A stretch of DNA of 64,000 bases, from the NCBI GenBank assembly GCA_964618555.1, contig CAZUBF010000001.1, forward strand, positions 62,001-126,000, given 5' to 3'. Source of the stretch: Calidifontimicrobium sp964618555 (lineage in GTDB: Bacteria > Pseudomonadota > Gammaproteobacteria > Burkholderiales > Burkholderiaceae_C). This document shows positions 43,731-52,298 of the stretch, piece by piece. The position numbers and the translations under genes were made by a program. The notes beneath the pieces were generated by a model. The model saw only the letters and a list, made by a program, of their open reading frames with translations, was not told the DNA's origin and made no database searches. Within the stretch, counting starts at the first letter, position 1, and each line of letters starts with the position of its first letter.

Positions 43731-45561
43731 TAAGGTCGACGAGGTCGATGCGGCGCTGGGCGAGCTGAACCAGCGTCGCCGGCGCGCCGTCGAGCTGCGG
43801 CTGTCGGGCCACTCGCTGGCACAGACGCGCGCCGACACGGGCCTGAGCGCGCCCACGATCATCGCCGCGTACAAGGCCTTCCTCGCCGGCGGCTGGTCGG
43901 CGATTGCGGTCAAAGGTCGCGGACGCGCCGCCGGCGTCGGCCGGGCGCTGTCCGCAGCCGTCGAACGCACGCTGCAGCGCGAGGCCAGCGAGGCGCTGCC
44001 GGCGCACGGGCTGTGGACGCCGACCGCCGTGCGCCGGCGCGCGCGCGAGCTCGGCGGCGTCGAGATCGGCGAGCGCACGGTGCAGCGCTACCTCGAGCGG
44101 TGGTCGCTGCAGTGGCCCGCGCTGCGCGACGCCGCGCCGGCCAGCCGCGACGGCGCTTGCTGGTTCGACGACGAACTGCCGGCGATCGCGCAACGCGCGC
44201 ACGCCGAGCGCGCGACGCTGCTGTGGTGCGCCGACGCCGCGCTGCCGGGCACGCAGGTTCGGGTGTTGGTGGCGCAGACGCTGCGCGGTGGCGCCGCCTG
44301 GCTGCCGACGCGCGCGTCGAACGACCTGCGCACGCACGTCGACTTCCTCGAACGCCTGCGGCAGACCTGGCCCGGGCCGCTCGTCGTGCTGCTGCACGGC
44401 GTGGGCGCCGCCTTCGCCGGCGCGTCCCGGGACGACGTGATCGTGTCCGAGGACGGTCGCGGCACCGCCCCGCCCGGGGGCCACGCGCCCGGCGCCGCCG
44501 CGCTGGCCGACTGGATCGCCCGCCAGCCCGGGCTGCGCGTGCTGCCGTGCCCGGTGGGACTGCCCCTGGCTGCCGGCGCGGCGCGACCGGCCGCGCGCGC
44601 CACGCCCGCCTTGCCCCCGCCGGCCGCCCCGGCGCCCCCGAACCCGATGACCCTGCCGACGATGAAGCTCACCCACCTGCAACGCCTCGAAGCCGAGAGC
44701 ATCCACATCCTGCGCGAGGTCGTCGCCGAGTGCGAACGGCCGGTGATGCTGTACTCGATCGGCAAGGACAGCGCGTGCATGCTGCACCTGGCGCGCAAGG
44801 CCTTCCACCCCGCGCCGCCGCCGTTCCCGCTGCTGCACGTCGACACGACGTGGAAGTTCCGCGACATGTACGCGCTGCGCGAACGCATGGCCGGGGAGAC
44901 CGGCATGGAGCTGCTGGTGTGGCAGAACCCCGAGGCCAAGGCGCTGGGCATCAACCCCTTCGACCACGGCTCGCAGATCCACACCGACATGTGGAAGACC
45001 CAGGGCCTGAAGCAGGCGCTGGAGCACTACGGCTTCGACGCCGCGTTCGGCGGCGCGCGCCGCGACGAGGAGAAGAGCCGCGCCAAGGAGCGCATCTTCA
45101 GCTTCCGCAGCGCGCAGCACCGCTGGGACCCGAAGCACCAGCGCCCCGAGCTGTGGCACCTGTACAACGCGCGCAAGCACCCCGGCGAGTCGATCCGGGT
45201 GTTCCCGCTGAGCAACTGGACCGAGCTCGACATCTGGCAGTACATCCACCTCGAGAAGATCCCGATCGTGCCGCTGTACTTCGCGCGCGAGCGCCCCGTC
45301 GTCGAGCGCGACGGCACGCTGATCATGGTCGACGATGAGCGCATGCGCCTGAAGCCCGGCGAGGTGCCGGTGATGCGCAAGGTGCGCTTCCGCACGCTGG
45401 GGTGCTACCCGCTGTCGGGGGCGATCGAGAGCGACGCCGGGGACCTGACCGCGATCATCCAGGAGATGCTGCTGGCGCGCACCAGCGAACGCCAGGGCCG
45501 GCTGATCGACCACGACCAGGCGGCGTCGATGGAGAAGAAGAAGCAGGAGGGGTATTTCTAG
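43702..45561 (+). CDS. cysD: HTH / inactivated IS630-transposase domain in frame with CysD
   Basis: One uninterrupted frame of 620 codons from GTG 43702. Residues 1 to about 140 hold two helix-turn-helix units, RAVELRLSGHSLAQTRADTG and TPTAVRRRARELGG...ERTVQRYLERW, the arrangement of IS630-family transposases. Residues ~150-290 follow the IS630 DDE fold (ELPAIAQRAHAERATLLWCAD, then THVDFLERLRQTWPGPLVVLL). The catalytic set is gone: the usual DE is DA, the second Asp site is LLHGVG, and no third acidic motif is seen. After an Ala/Pro-rich linker comes complete CysD (about 321-619). There is no stop and no ribosome site before CysD. It may be a real fusion or a coupled gene with internal starts at 44647 or 44662. 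The N-terminal part is probably a domesticated DNA-binding regulator. Confidence 0.75.
   Translation: MPNIKSFAPNKVDEVDAALGELNQRRRRAVELRLSGHSLAQTRADTGLSAPTIIAAYKAFLAGGWSAIAVKGRGRAAGVGRALSAAVERTLQREASEALPAHGLWTPTAVRRRARELGGVEIGERTVQRYLERWSLQWPALRDAAPASRDGACWFDDELPAIAQRAHAERATLLWCADAALPGTQVRVLVAQTLRGGAAWLPTRASNDLRTHVDFLERLRQTWPGPLVVLLHGVGAAFAGASRDDVIVSEDGRGTAPPGGHAPGAAALADWIARQPGLRVLPCPVGLPLAAGAARPAARATPALPPPAAPAPPNPMTLPTMKLTHLQRLEAESIHILREVVAECERPVMLYSIGKDSACMLHLARKAFHPAPPPFPLLHVDTTWKFRDMYALRERMAGETGMELLVWQNPEAKALGINPFDHGSQIHTDMWKTQGLKQALEHYGFDAAFGGARRDEEKSRAKERIFSFRSAQHRWDPKHQRPELWHLYNARKHPGESIRVFPLSNWTELDIWQYIHLEKIPIVPLYFARERPVVERDGTLIMVDDERMRLKPGEVPVMRKVRFRTLGCYPLSGAIESDAGDLTAIIQEMLLARTSERQGRLIDHDQAASMEKKKQEGYF
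44662..45561 (+). other. cysD: CysD module (sulfate adenylyltransferase subunit 2), possible independent start
   Basis: From the ATG at 44662 this gives 299 residues, close to the normal CysD length. It begins MKLTHLQRLEAESIHILREV, with the PP-loop as VMLYSIGKDSACMLHL (the SIGKDS form typical of CysD), GGARRDEEKSRAKERIFS and the C-terminal EKKKQEGYF. With CysN it makes adenosine 5'-phosphosulfate from sulfate and ATP. A further ATG at 44647 is in frame. Neither has a Shine-Dalgarno, so whether the cell makes a separate CysD is open. Confidence 0.85.
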
Positions 45562-45640
45562 CCCCCCCGAAGCGCCTGCGGCGCCTCCCCCCCGGGGGGC
45601 GCCGCCAGCAGACCGGCGAAGCCGGATCTGCGGCGGCCGC
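45562..45640. repeat. REP-like palindromic intergenic element between cysD and cysNC
   Basis: About 80 bases between the two coding regions consist of nested palindromes. GCGCC-tgc-GGCGC lies at 45572-45584. A C7/G6 stem is centred at 45593-45594. A longer hairpin lies at 45602-45636, with the arms CCGCC, GCAGA and CCGGC closing on a GAA loop. Elements of this look recur between genes in Burkholderiales. Here it may also form a terminator or processing site that sets the CysNC:CysD ratio. Confidence 0.6.
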
Positions 45641-45680
45641 TTGAACCCGTGCGACGTCAACGTCAGCGCGCATCACACAC

Positions 45681-45686
45681 CAGGAG
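45681..45686 (+). promoter_or_regulatory. Ribosome binding site selecting the GTG start of cysNC
   Basis: CAGGAG lies 7 bases before the GTG at 45694. It selects this start over the in-frame ATG at 45649, which would add a basic, unconserved extension. Confidence 0.6.
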
Positions 45687-45693
45687 CCTCACC

Positions 45694-47598
45694 GTGGCCC
45701 ACGTCAGCGACCTGATCGCCACCGACATCGAGCGGTACCTCAAGCAGCACGAGCACAAGAGCCTGCTGCGCTTCATCACCTGCGGCAGCGTCGACGACGG
45801 CAAGAGCACGCTGATCGGGCGGCTGCTGTACGAATCCAAGCTGCTGTTCGAGGACCAGCTGGCCGCGGTCGAGGCCGACAGCCGCAAGTGGGGCACGCAG
45901 GGCGGCGACATCGACTTCGCGCTGCTCGTCGACGGCCTGGCCGCCGAGCGCGAGCAGGGCATCACCATCGACGTCGCCTACCGCTTCTTCAGCACCGACC
46001 GGCGCAAGTTCATCGTCGCCGACACGCCGGGGCACGAGCAGTACACGCGCAACATGATCACCGGCGCGTCGACCGCCGACGTCGCGGTGATCCTGGTCGA
46101 CGCGCGCAAGGGCGTGCTCACGCAGACGCGCCGCCACAGCTTCCTGGTGCACCTGATCGGCATCCGCAAGGTGGTGCTCGCCATCAACAAGATGGACCTG
46201 GTCGACTTCTCGGAGAAGGTCTACCACCGCATCGTCGACGAGTACCGCGACTTCGCGCAGCGCATCGGCCTGAGCGACATCACGCCGATCCCGCTGTCGG
46301 CGCTCAAGGGCGACAACATGCTCGCGCACAGCGATCGCACGCCGTGGTACCGCGGGCCGACGCTGATGGCCTTCCTCGAGACGGTCGAGGTCGACGACGT
46401 GCGCCAGCAGGCCGCGCCGCTGCGCCTGCCGGTGCAGTGGGTCAACCGCCCGAACCACGAGTTCCGCGGCTTCGCGGGCACCGTCGCCAGCGGCGTCGTG
46501 CGCCCCGGCGACCGCGTGCGCGTGCAGCCCTCGGGGCGCGAGAGCCGCGTGGCGCGCATCGTCACCGCCGACGGCGACCTGCCGCAGGCGGTGGCCGGGC
46601 AGTCGGTGACGCTCACGCTCGCCGACGAGGTCGACATCTCCCGCGGCGACGTGATCAGCGCGGCCGACAGCCCGGCCGAGGTCGCCGACCAGTTCGAGTG
46701 CACCGTCGTGTGGATGGCCGACGAGCCGCTGCTGCCCGGGCGGCAGTACCTGCTGAAGATCGGCACGCGCACGGTGGGCGCCAGCGTCACCGAGCCGAAG
46801 TACAAGGTCAACGTCAACACGATGGAGCACCTGGCGGCCAAGCAGCTCGAGCTCAACGAGATCGGGGTGTGCAACCTGGCGCTCGACCGCCCCGTCGCCT
46901 TCGACCCCTACGCCGTCAACCGCGACACCGGCGGCTTCGTCCTCGTCGACCGGCTGAGCAACCACACCGTCGGCGCCGGCATGCTGCACTTCGCGCTGCG
47001 CCGCGCGCACAACATCCACCTGCAGCACGTCGACGTCGACAAGGCGGCGCGTGCGCGCCTGAAGGGCCAGCGCCCGGGGGTGCTGTGGTTCACCGGGCTG
47101 TCGGGGTCGGGCAAGTCGACGATCGCCAACCTGGTCGAGAAGCGGCTGCACGCGATGGGCCACCACACCTACCTGCTCGACGGCGACAACGTGCGCCACG
47201 GGCTGAACAAGGACCTGGGTTTCACCGAGGCCGACCGCGTCGAGAACATCCGCCGCATCGCCGAGGTCGCGCGGCTGATGGCCGACGCCGGCCTGATCGT
47301 GATGACCGCGTTCATCTCGCCGTTCCGCGCCGAGCGCGCGATGGCGCGCAGCCTGCTCGCCGACGGCGAGTTCGTCGAGATCCACGTCGACACGCCGCTC
47401 GACGTGGCCGAGGCGCGCGACGTCAAGGGCCTGTACCGCAAGGCGCGCCGCGGCGAGCTGAAGAACTTCACCGGCATCGACTCGCCGTACGAGGCCCCCG
47501 AGACGCCCGAGCTGCGCGTGAACACCGCCGACCGCACGCCCGAGCAGGCCGCCGACGCGGTGATCGCGCGCATCCGCGAGCTCGGTCTGATCGCCTGA
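45694..47598 (+). CDS. cysNC: Bifunctional sulfate adenylyltransferase subunit 1 / APS kinase CysNC
   Basis: The 634-residue protein starts at GTG 45694. Residues 1 to about 440 are the CysN GTPase: CGSVDDGKSTLIGRLLYES (G1), DTPGHEQYTRNM (G3), AINKMDLVDF (G4), then EF-Tu-like beta domains. Residues ~460-634 are APS kinase: WFTGLSGSGKSTIANLVEKR (P-loop) and LDGDNVRHGLNKDLGF (APS-binding signature). With CysD it activates sulfate to APS and then to PAPS. Fusion of the kinase supplies PAPS for sulfation rather than only for assimilation. It follows cysD across a REP-like element and precedes the permease by 13 bases. Confidence 0.95.
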   Translation: MAHVSDLIATDIERYLKQHEHKSLLRFITCGSVDDGKSTLIGRLLYESKLLFEDQLAAVEADSRKWGTQGGDIDFALLVDGLAAEREQGITIDVAYRFFSTDRRKFIVADTPGHEQYTRNMITGASTADVAVILVDARKGVLTQTRRHSFLVHLIGIRKVVLAINKMDLVDFSEKVYHRIVDEYRDFAQRIGLSDITPIPLSALKGDNMLAHSDRTPWYRGPTLMAFLETVEVDDVRQQAAPLRLPVQWVNRPNHEFRGFAGTVASGVVRPGDRVRVQPSGRESRVARIVTADGDLPQAVAGQSVTLTLADEVDISRGDVISAADSPAEVADQFECTVVWMADEPLLPGRQYLLKIGTRTVGASVTEPKYKVNVNTMEHLAAKQLELNEIGVCNLALDRPVAFDPYAVNRDTGGFVLVDRLSNHTVGAGMLHFALRRAHNIHLQHVDVDKAARARLKGQRPGVLWFTGLSGSGKSTIANLVEKRLHAMGHHTYLLDGDNVRHGLNKDLGFTEADRVENIRRIAEVARLMADAGLIVMTAFISPFRAERAMARSLLADGEFVEIHVDTPLDVAEARDVKGLYRKARRGELKNFTGIDSPYEAPETPELRVNTADRTPEQAADAVIARIRELGLIA

Positions 47599-47611
47599 TC
47601 GCGCACCCGCG

Positions 47612-49342
47612 ATGACCTGGCAGCAGGCGGTCGTCTTCGCCGCGCTGGCGGTGCTCGTCGTCGAGCTGATCCGCGGCCGGCGCGCCCCGGCCGCGCTGTT
47701 CGCGTCGGTGGCCTTCGTGTTCGTGATGCTCGACCTGGTCGGCCTCGAGCGCAGCCTCGCGCAGTTCACGAACAGCGGGCTGGTGACGGTGGTCGTGCTG
47801 CTGCTGCTGTCGGTGGTGCTCGACAAGGCGCACCTGCTCGAGACGCTGGCCGAGCGGCTGGTGCGCGGCGGCTACCGCGGCGCGCTGGTCAAGCTGGTCG
47901 TGGCGACGGCGGCGTACTCGGCGCTGCTGAACAACACCGCGGTGGTGGCGTCGCTGATCGGCCCGCTGCGCACGCTGCGCGCGCACCCGGCGTCGCGGCT
48001 GCTGATGCCGATGTGCTTCGCCGCGTCGCTCGGCGGCACGCTGACGCTGGTGGGCACGTCGACGAACCTGCTCGTCAACAGCCTGATGATCGGCCGCGAC
48101 CTGCCGGCGCTGCGCATCTTCGACCTGTTTCCGGTCGGCATCCTGATCGTGGCGGCGTGCGGCGCGACGATGGTGCTGCTGTACCCGCGCCTGCTGCCGG
48201 CGCAGGCGGCGCCGCAGGAGGCGCCCTCGGAGTACTTCATCGAGGCCACGCTGCGCCCCGACTCGCCGCTGCTCGGGCGCACCGTCGAGCAGGCCGGGCT
48301 GCGCAAGCTGGCGCACCTGTACCTGGCCGAGATCGTTCGCGACGGGCACGTGATCGCGCCGGTGCAGCCCGACCGCATGCTGCGGCTGGGCGACCTGCTG
48401 GTGTTCACCGGCGACCTGACGCGGCTGGACGTGCTGACGCGCTTCGAGGGGCTCGAGACGCATGGCCAGCACTACCGCCTGCCGCTGGACAACCTGGTCG
48501 AGGTCGTCGTCGCCGCCAATTCCACCCTGGCGCGCCGCACGATCAAGGAGGTCGACTTCCGCGCCCAGTTCGACGCCGCGGTGATCGCGGTGCGCCGCGG
48601 CAGCGAGCGCCTGCGCGGGCCGATCGCCAACCTGCCGATCCAGGTCGGCGACACGCTGGTGCTCGCGGTGGGCAGCGACTTCGAGAAGCGCAACAACCTG
48701 CAGCGCAACTTCGTCGTCGTCTCGCGGCGCGAGGTGCAGAAGTTCACCGACCCGCGCAAGGGGCTGGTCGCGACCGCGGGCTTCGTCGCGACGATCGCGC
48801 TGGCCGCGTTCGGCGTCGTCGACTTCCTCAAGGCGCTGCTGGTGCTGCTGGCGCTGTTCCTGGCGTTCGGCTTCGCGAAGGCGGCCGACCTGCGGCGCAA
48901 CATGCCGTACGAGATCATGCTGATCGTCGCGTCGTCGCTGGTGATCTCGGAGGTGATGGTGGCCACCGGCGCGGCCACGCTGCTCGCCGGCGGCCTGCTG
49001 GCCGGCGTCGAGGCGTTCGGGCCGTACGGCGCGCTGGCCATGATCCTCGTCGTGACCTGGCTGCTGACCGAGCTGATGAGCAACAACGCGGCGGCGGCGC
49101 TGGCCTTTCCGGTGGCGCTCGGCGTGGCGCAGACCACCGGGCTCGACCCGCTGCCGTTCGTGATGGCGGTGCTGTACGGCGCGAGTTGCAGCTTCCTGAC
49201 GCCGTACGGCTACCAGACGAACCTGATGATCATGTCGCCCGGCCGGTACGCGCTGCGCGACTACCTGCGCGCCGGGCTGCCGGTGGCGCTGGTGTTCCAG
49301 GCCGTCGCGCTGGTGGCGATCCCGGTGTTCTTCCCGCTCTGA
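47612..49342 (+). CDS. SLC13/DASS-family permease with two TrkA-C domains (probable sulfate transporter)
   Basis: This 576-residue protein has about ten or more membrane segments in two halves. The repeated SNT-type motifs are YSALLNNTAVVASLIGPLR and LGGTLTLVGTSTNLLVNSL in the first half and LTELMSNNAAAALAFPVALG in the second. Between the halves (about residues 205-380) are two RCK_C/TrkA-C regulatory domains (LLGRTVEQAGLRKLAHLYL; LARRTIKEVDFRAQFDAAV). This architecture is common in bacterial sulfate permeases next to cysDN genes. Uptake of sulfate for the PAPS genes 13 bases upstream is the natural inference. Confidence 0.88.
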   Translation: MTWQQAVVFAALAVLVVELIRGRRAPAALFASVAFVFVMLDLVGLERSLAQFTNSGLVTVVVLLLLSVVLDKAHLLETLAERLVRGGYRGALVKLVVATAAYSALLNNTAVVASLIGPLRTLRAHPASRLLMPMCFAASLGGTLTLVGTSTNLLVNSLMIGRDLPALRIFDLFPVGILIVAACGATMVLLYPRLLPAQAAPQEAPSEYFIEATLRPDSPLLGRTVEQAGLRKLAHLYLAEIVRDGHVIAPVQPDRMLRLGDLLVFTGDLTRLDVLTRFEGLETHGQHYRLPLDNLVEVVVAANSTLARRTIKEVDFRAQFDAAVIAVRRGSERLRGPIANLPIQVGDTLVLAVGSDFEKRNNLQRNFVVVSRREVQKFTDPRKGLVATAGFVATIALAAFGVVDFLKALLVLLALFLAFGFAKAADLRRNMPYEIMLIVASSLVISEVMVATGAATLLAGGLLAGVEAFGPYGALAMILVVTWLLTELMSNNAAAALAFPVALGVAQTTGLDPLPFVMAVLYGASCSFLTPYGYQTNLMIMSPGRYALRDYLRAGLPVALVFQAVALVAIPVFFPL

Positions 49343-49429
49343 CGTTCGCTGCCGCGGCGTCGACGGGATCCTGCGTCAGAATGCGCCGCTCGTGTCGCGC
49401 TGCGTGTGCGACCGGCGGATGCGACACCC

Positions 49430-50488
49430 ATGATCCTCGTCACCGGCGGCGCCGGCTTCATCGGCAGCAACTTCGTGCTCGACTGGCTCGCGCGCAGCGA
49501 CGAGCCGGTGCTCAACCTCGACGCGCTGACCTACGCCGGCAACCTGCGCAACCTCGCGTCGCTGCGCGGCGACGCGCGGCACGTGTTCGTGCACGGCGAC
49601 ATCGGCGACCGCGCGCTGGTCGAGCGGCTGCTCGCCGGGCACCGACCGCGCGCCGTCGTGCACTTCGCCGCCGAGAGCCACGTCGACCGCAGCATCCACC
49701 GCCCTGCGGCGTTCATGAAGACCAACGTCGAGGGCACCTTCGCGCTGCTCGAGGCCGCGCGCGGGTACTGGGGCGCGCTCGCCGGCGACGCGAAGGCGGC
49801 GTTCCGCTTCCTGCACGTCTCGACCGACGAGGTCTACGGCAGCCTCGGCCCCGGCGACGCGGCGTTCACCGAGGAGCACGTCTACCGGCCGAACAGCCCG
49901 TACTCGGCGAGCAAGGCCGCCAGCGACCACCTGGTGCGCGCCTGGCACCACACCTACGGGCTGCCGGTGGTGACCACCAACTGCAGCAACAACTACGGGC
50001 CCTACCAGTTTCCCGAGAAGCTGATCCCGCTGATGATCGTCAACGCGCTCGCCGGCAAGCCGCTGCCGATCTACGGCGACGGGATGCAGGTGCGCGACTG
50101 GCTGTACGTCGGCGACCACTGCAGCGGCATCCGCGCCGTGCTCGAGCGCGGGCGCGTCGGCGAGACCTACAACATCGGCGGCTGGAACGAGAAGCCCAAC
50201 CGCGACATCGTCGCGACGATCTGCGCGCTGCTCGACGAACTGCGCCCCGACCCCGCCGGGCCGCACTCCCGGCTGATCACCCACGTCACCGACCGCCCGG
50301 GCCACGACCGGCGCTACGCGATCGACGCGCGCAAGATCGAACGCGAGCTCGGCTGGCGCCCGGCCGAGACCTTCGACAGCGGCATCCGCAAGACGCTGCG
50401 CTGGTACCTCGACCACCCGGACTGGGTCGCCGAGGTGCACAGCGGCGCCTACCGCGACTGGCTGGCGACCAACTACGCGCAGCGATGA
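49430..50488 (+). CDS. rfbB: dTDP-glucose 4,6-dehydratase
   Basis: The 352-residue extended SDR enzyme starts at MILVTGGAGFIGSNFVLDWL (NAD-binding GxxGxxG). The active-site region has VSTDEVYGSLG (Thr-Asp-Glu) and the YxxxK catalytic pair in PYSASKAASDH. It converts dTDP-glucose to dTDP-4-keto-6-deoxyglucose, the second step of dTDP-L-rhamnose synthesis. The start at 49430 is chosen over an in-frame ATG 24 bases earlier because the Rossmann fold begins here. Its stop overlaps the rfbD start (ATGA), the first of four coupled genes. Confidence 0.96.
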   Translation: MILVTGGAGFIGSNFVLDWLARSDEPVLNLDALTYAGNLRNLASLRGDARHVFVHGDIGDRALVERLLAGHRPRAVVHFAAESHVDRSIHRPAAFMKTNVEGTFALLEAARGYWGALAGDAKAAFRFLHVSTDEVYGSLGPGDAAFTEEHVYRPNSPYSASKAASDHLVRAWHHTYGLPVVTTNCSNNYGPYQFPEKLIPLMIVNALAGKPLPIYGDGMQVRDWLYVGDHCSGIRAVLERGRVGETYNIGGWNEKPNRDIVATICALLDELRPDPAGPHSRLITHVTDRPGHDRRYAIDARKIERELGWRPAETFDSGIRKTLRWYLDHPDWVAEVHSGAYRDWLATNYAQR

Positions 50489-51384
50489 AGCTGCTGCTGC
50501 TCGGCTGCAACGGCCAGGTCGGCTGGGAGCTGCAGCGCGCGCTGGCGCCGCTGGGCGAGCTGAAGGCGCTGGACTTCGACACCGCGGGGCCGTGGCGCGC
50601 CGACTTCACGCGCCCCGAAGCGCTGCCGTCGCTGATCGGCGCGCTGCGGCCCGACGTCATCGTCAACGCCGCGGCGCACACCGCCGTCGACCGCGCCGAG
50701 GGCGAGCCCGAACTGGTCCGAACGATCAACGCGACCGCGCCCGGCGTGATCGCGCGCGAGGCCGCGGCGCTCGGCGCGACGCTGGTGCACTACAGCACCG
50801 ACTACGTGTTCGACGGCAGCGGCGACGCGCCGCGCAGCGAGGACGCGCCGACCGAGCCGCTGTCGGTGTACGGGCGCACCAAGCTCGAGGGCGAGGCGCT
50901 GATCCGCGCCAGCGGCTGCCGGTACCTGATCCTGCGCACGAGTTGGGTCTACGCGGCGCGCGGCGGCAACTTCGCGCGCACGATGCTCAAGCTGGCCGCC
51001 GAGCGCGAGGCGCTGAACGTCATCGACGACCAGGTCGGCGCACCCACCGGCGCCGACCTGCTCGCCGACGTCACCGCGCACGCGCTGCGCGCGCTGGCCG
51101 CCCGGCCCGAGCTCGCCGGCACCTACCACTGCGTGGCCGCGGGCGAGACGAGCTGGTTCGGCTACGCACGCTTCGTCGTCGAGTGGGCGCGCGCGCGCGG
51201 CCACCCGATCCGCGTCGCGCCCGACGCGATCCGCCCGATCCCGACCTCGCACTACCCGACGCCGGCGCGGCGGCCGCTGAATTCGCGCCTGGACACGACG
51301 AAGCTGCGCACCGCGTTCGCGCTGCACCTGCCGCCGTGGCAGGCCGGCGTCGAACGCCTGCTCGCCGAAGTGCTCGGCACCTGA
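50485..51384 (+). CDS. rfbD: dTDP-4-dehydrorhamnose reductase
   Basis: The 299-residue SDR protein starts at MKLLLLGCNGQVGWELQRAL. NAAAHTAVDRAEGEPE and STDYVFDGSG are typical of RfbD; the catalytic Tyr/Lys pair is in LSVYGRTKLEGE. It makes dTDP-L-rhamnose in the last step of the pathway, using NAD(P)H. It overlaps rfbB by 4 bases and is followed by rfbA after 15 bases. Confidence 0.96.
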   Translation: MKLLLLGCNGQVGWELQRALAPLGELKALDFDTAGPWRADFTRPEALPSLIGALRPDVIVNAAAHTAVDRAEGEPELVRTINATAPGVIAREAAALGATLVHYSTDYVFDGSGDAPRSEDAPTEPLSVYGRTKLEGEALIRASGCRYLILRTSWVYAARGGNFARTMLKLAAEREALNVIDDQVGAPTGADLLADVTAHALRALAARPELAGTYHCVAAGETSWFGYARFVVEWARARGHPIRVAPDAIRPIPTSHYPTPARRPLNSRLDTTKLRTAFALHLPPWQAGVERLLAEVLGT

Positions 51385-51399
51385 CCTCCACACACACCC

Positions 51400-52281
51400 A
51401 TGCAACGCAAAGGCATCGTTCTCGCCGGCGGGTCCGGCACCCGGCTGCATCCGGCCACGCTCGCGATGAGCAAGCAGCTGCTGCCGGTGTACGACAAGCC
51501 GATGGTCTACTACCCGCTGTCGACGCTGATGCTGGCCGGCATCCGCGACGTGCTGGTGATCAGCACGCCGCAGGACACGCCGCGCTTCGAGGCGCTGCTC
51601 GGCGACGGCAGCCGCTGGGGCATGCACCTGAGCTACTGCGTGCAGCCCAGCCCCGACGGTCTGGCGCAGGCGTTCATCCTCGGGCGGTCGTTCGTCGGTG
51701 GCCGGCCCAGCGCGCTGGTGCTCGGCGACAACATCTTCTACGGTCACGACTTCAAGGCGATGCTCGCGGCGGCGCACAAGCGCACCGCCGGCGCCACGGT
51801 GTTCGCCTACCACGTGCACGACCCCGAGCGGTACGGCGTCGTCGAGTTCGACGCGCAGCGGCGCGCGCTGAGCATCGAGGAGAAGCCGAAGGCGCCGAAG
51901 AGCCACTACGCGGTGACGGGCCTGTACTTCTACGACGAGCAGGTGTGCGACATCGCCGCGTCGATCAAGCCGAGCGCGCGCGGCGAGCTCGAGATCACCG
52001 AGGTCAACGCGCGCTACCTGCGGCAGGGCCAGCTCGACGTCGAGATCATGGGCCGCGGCTACGCGTGGCTCGACACCGGCACGCACGACAGCCTGCTCGA
52101 GGCGAGCCAGTTCATCGCCACGCTCGAGAAGCGCCAGGGCCTGAAGGTGGCGTGCCCGGAGGAGATCGCCTACCGCGCCGGCTGGATCGACGCGGTGCAG
52201 CTCGAGCGGCTGGCGCAGCCGATGCTGAAGAACGGTTACGGTGCCTACCTGATGCAGGTGCTGGCCGAGACCGTCTACTGA
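51400..52281 (+). CDS. rfbA: Glucose-1-phosphate thymidylyltransferase
   Basis: A 293-residue nucleotidyltransferase with the signature GIVLAGGSGTRLHPATLAMS, then KQLLPVYDKPMVYYPLSTLM, LGDNIFYGHDF (metal-binding Asp) and SIEEKPKAPKSHYAV. It joins dTTP and glucose-1-phosphate to dTDP-glucose, the committed step of rhamnose donor synthesis, and is normally feedback-inhibited by dTDP-rhamnose. The length and all motifs are normal. Confidence 0.96.
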   Translation: MQRKGIVLAGGSGTRLHPATLAMSKQLLPVYDKPMVYYPLSTLMLAGIRDVLVISTPQDTPRFEALLGDGSRWGMHLSYCVQPSPDGLAQAFILGRSFVGGRPSALVLGDNIFYGHDFKAMLAAAHKRTAGATVFAYHVHDPERYGVVEFDAQRRALSIEEKPKAPKSHYAVTGLYFYDEQVCDIAASIKPSARGELEITEVNARYLRQGQLDVEIMGRGYAWLDTGTHDSLLEASQFIATLEKRQGLKVACPEEIAYRAGWIDAVQLERLAQPMLKNGYGAYLMQVLAETVY

Positions 52282-52298
52282 CCGCCGAGGCCGCCGCG

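Noticed and set aside
43702..44646. Active IS630 insertion sequence
   Set aside because: Catalytic acidic residues are missing, and no terminal inverted repeats or TA target duplication were found around it.
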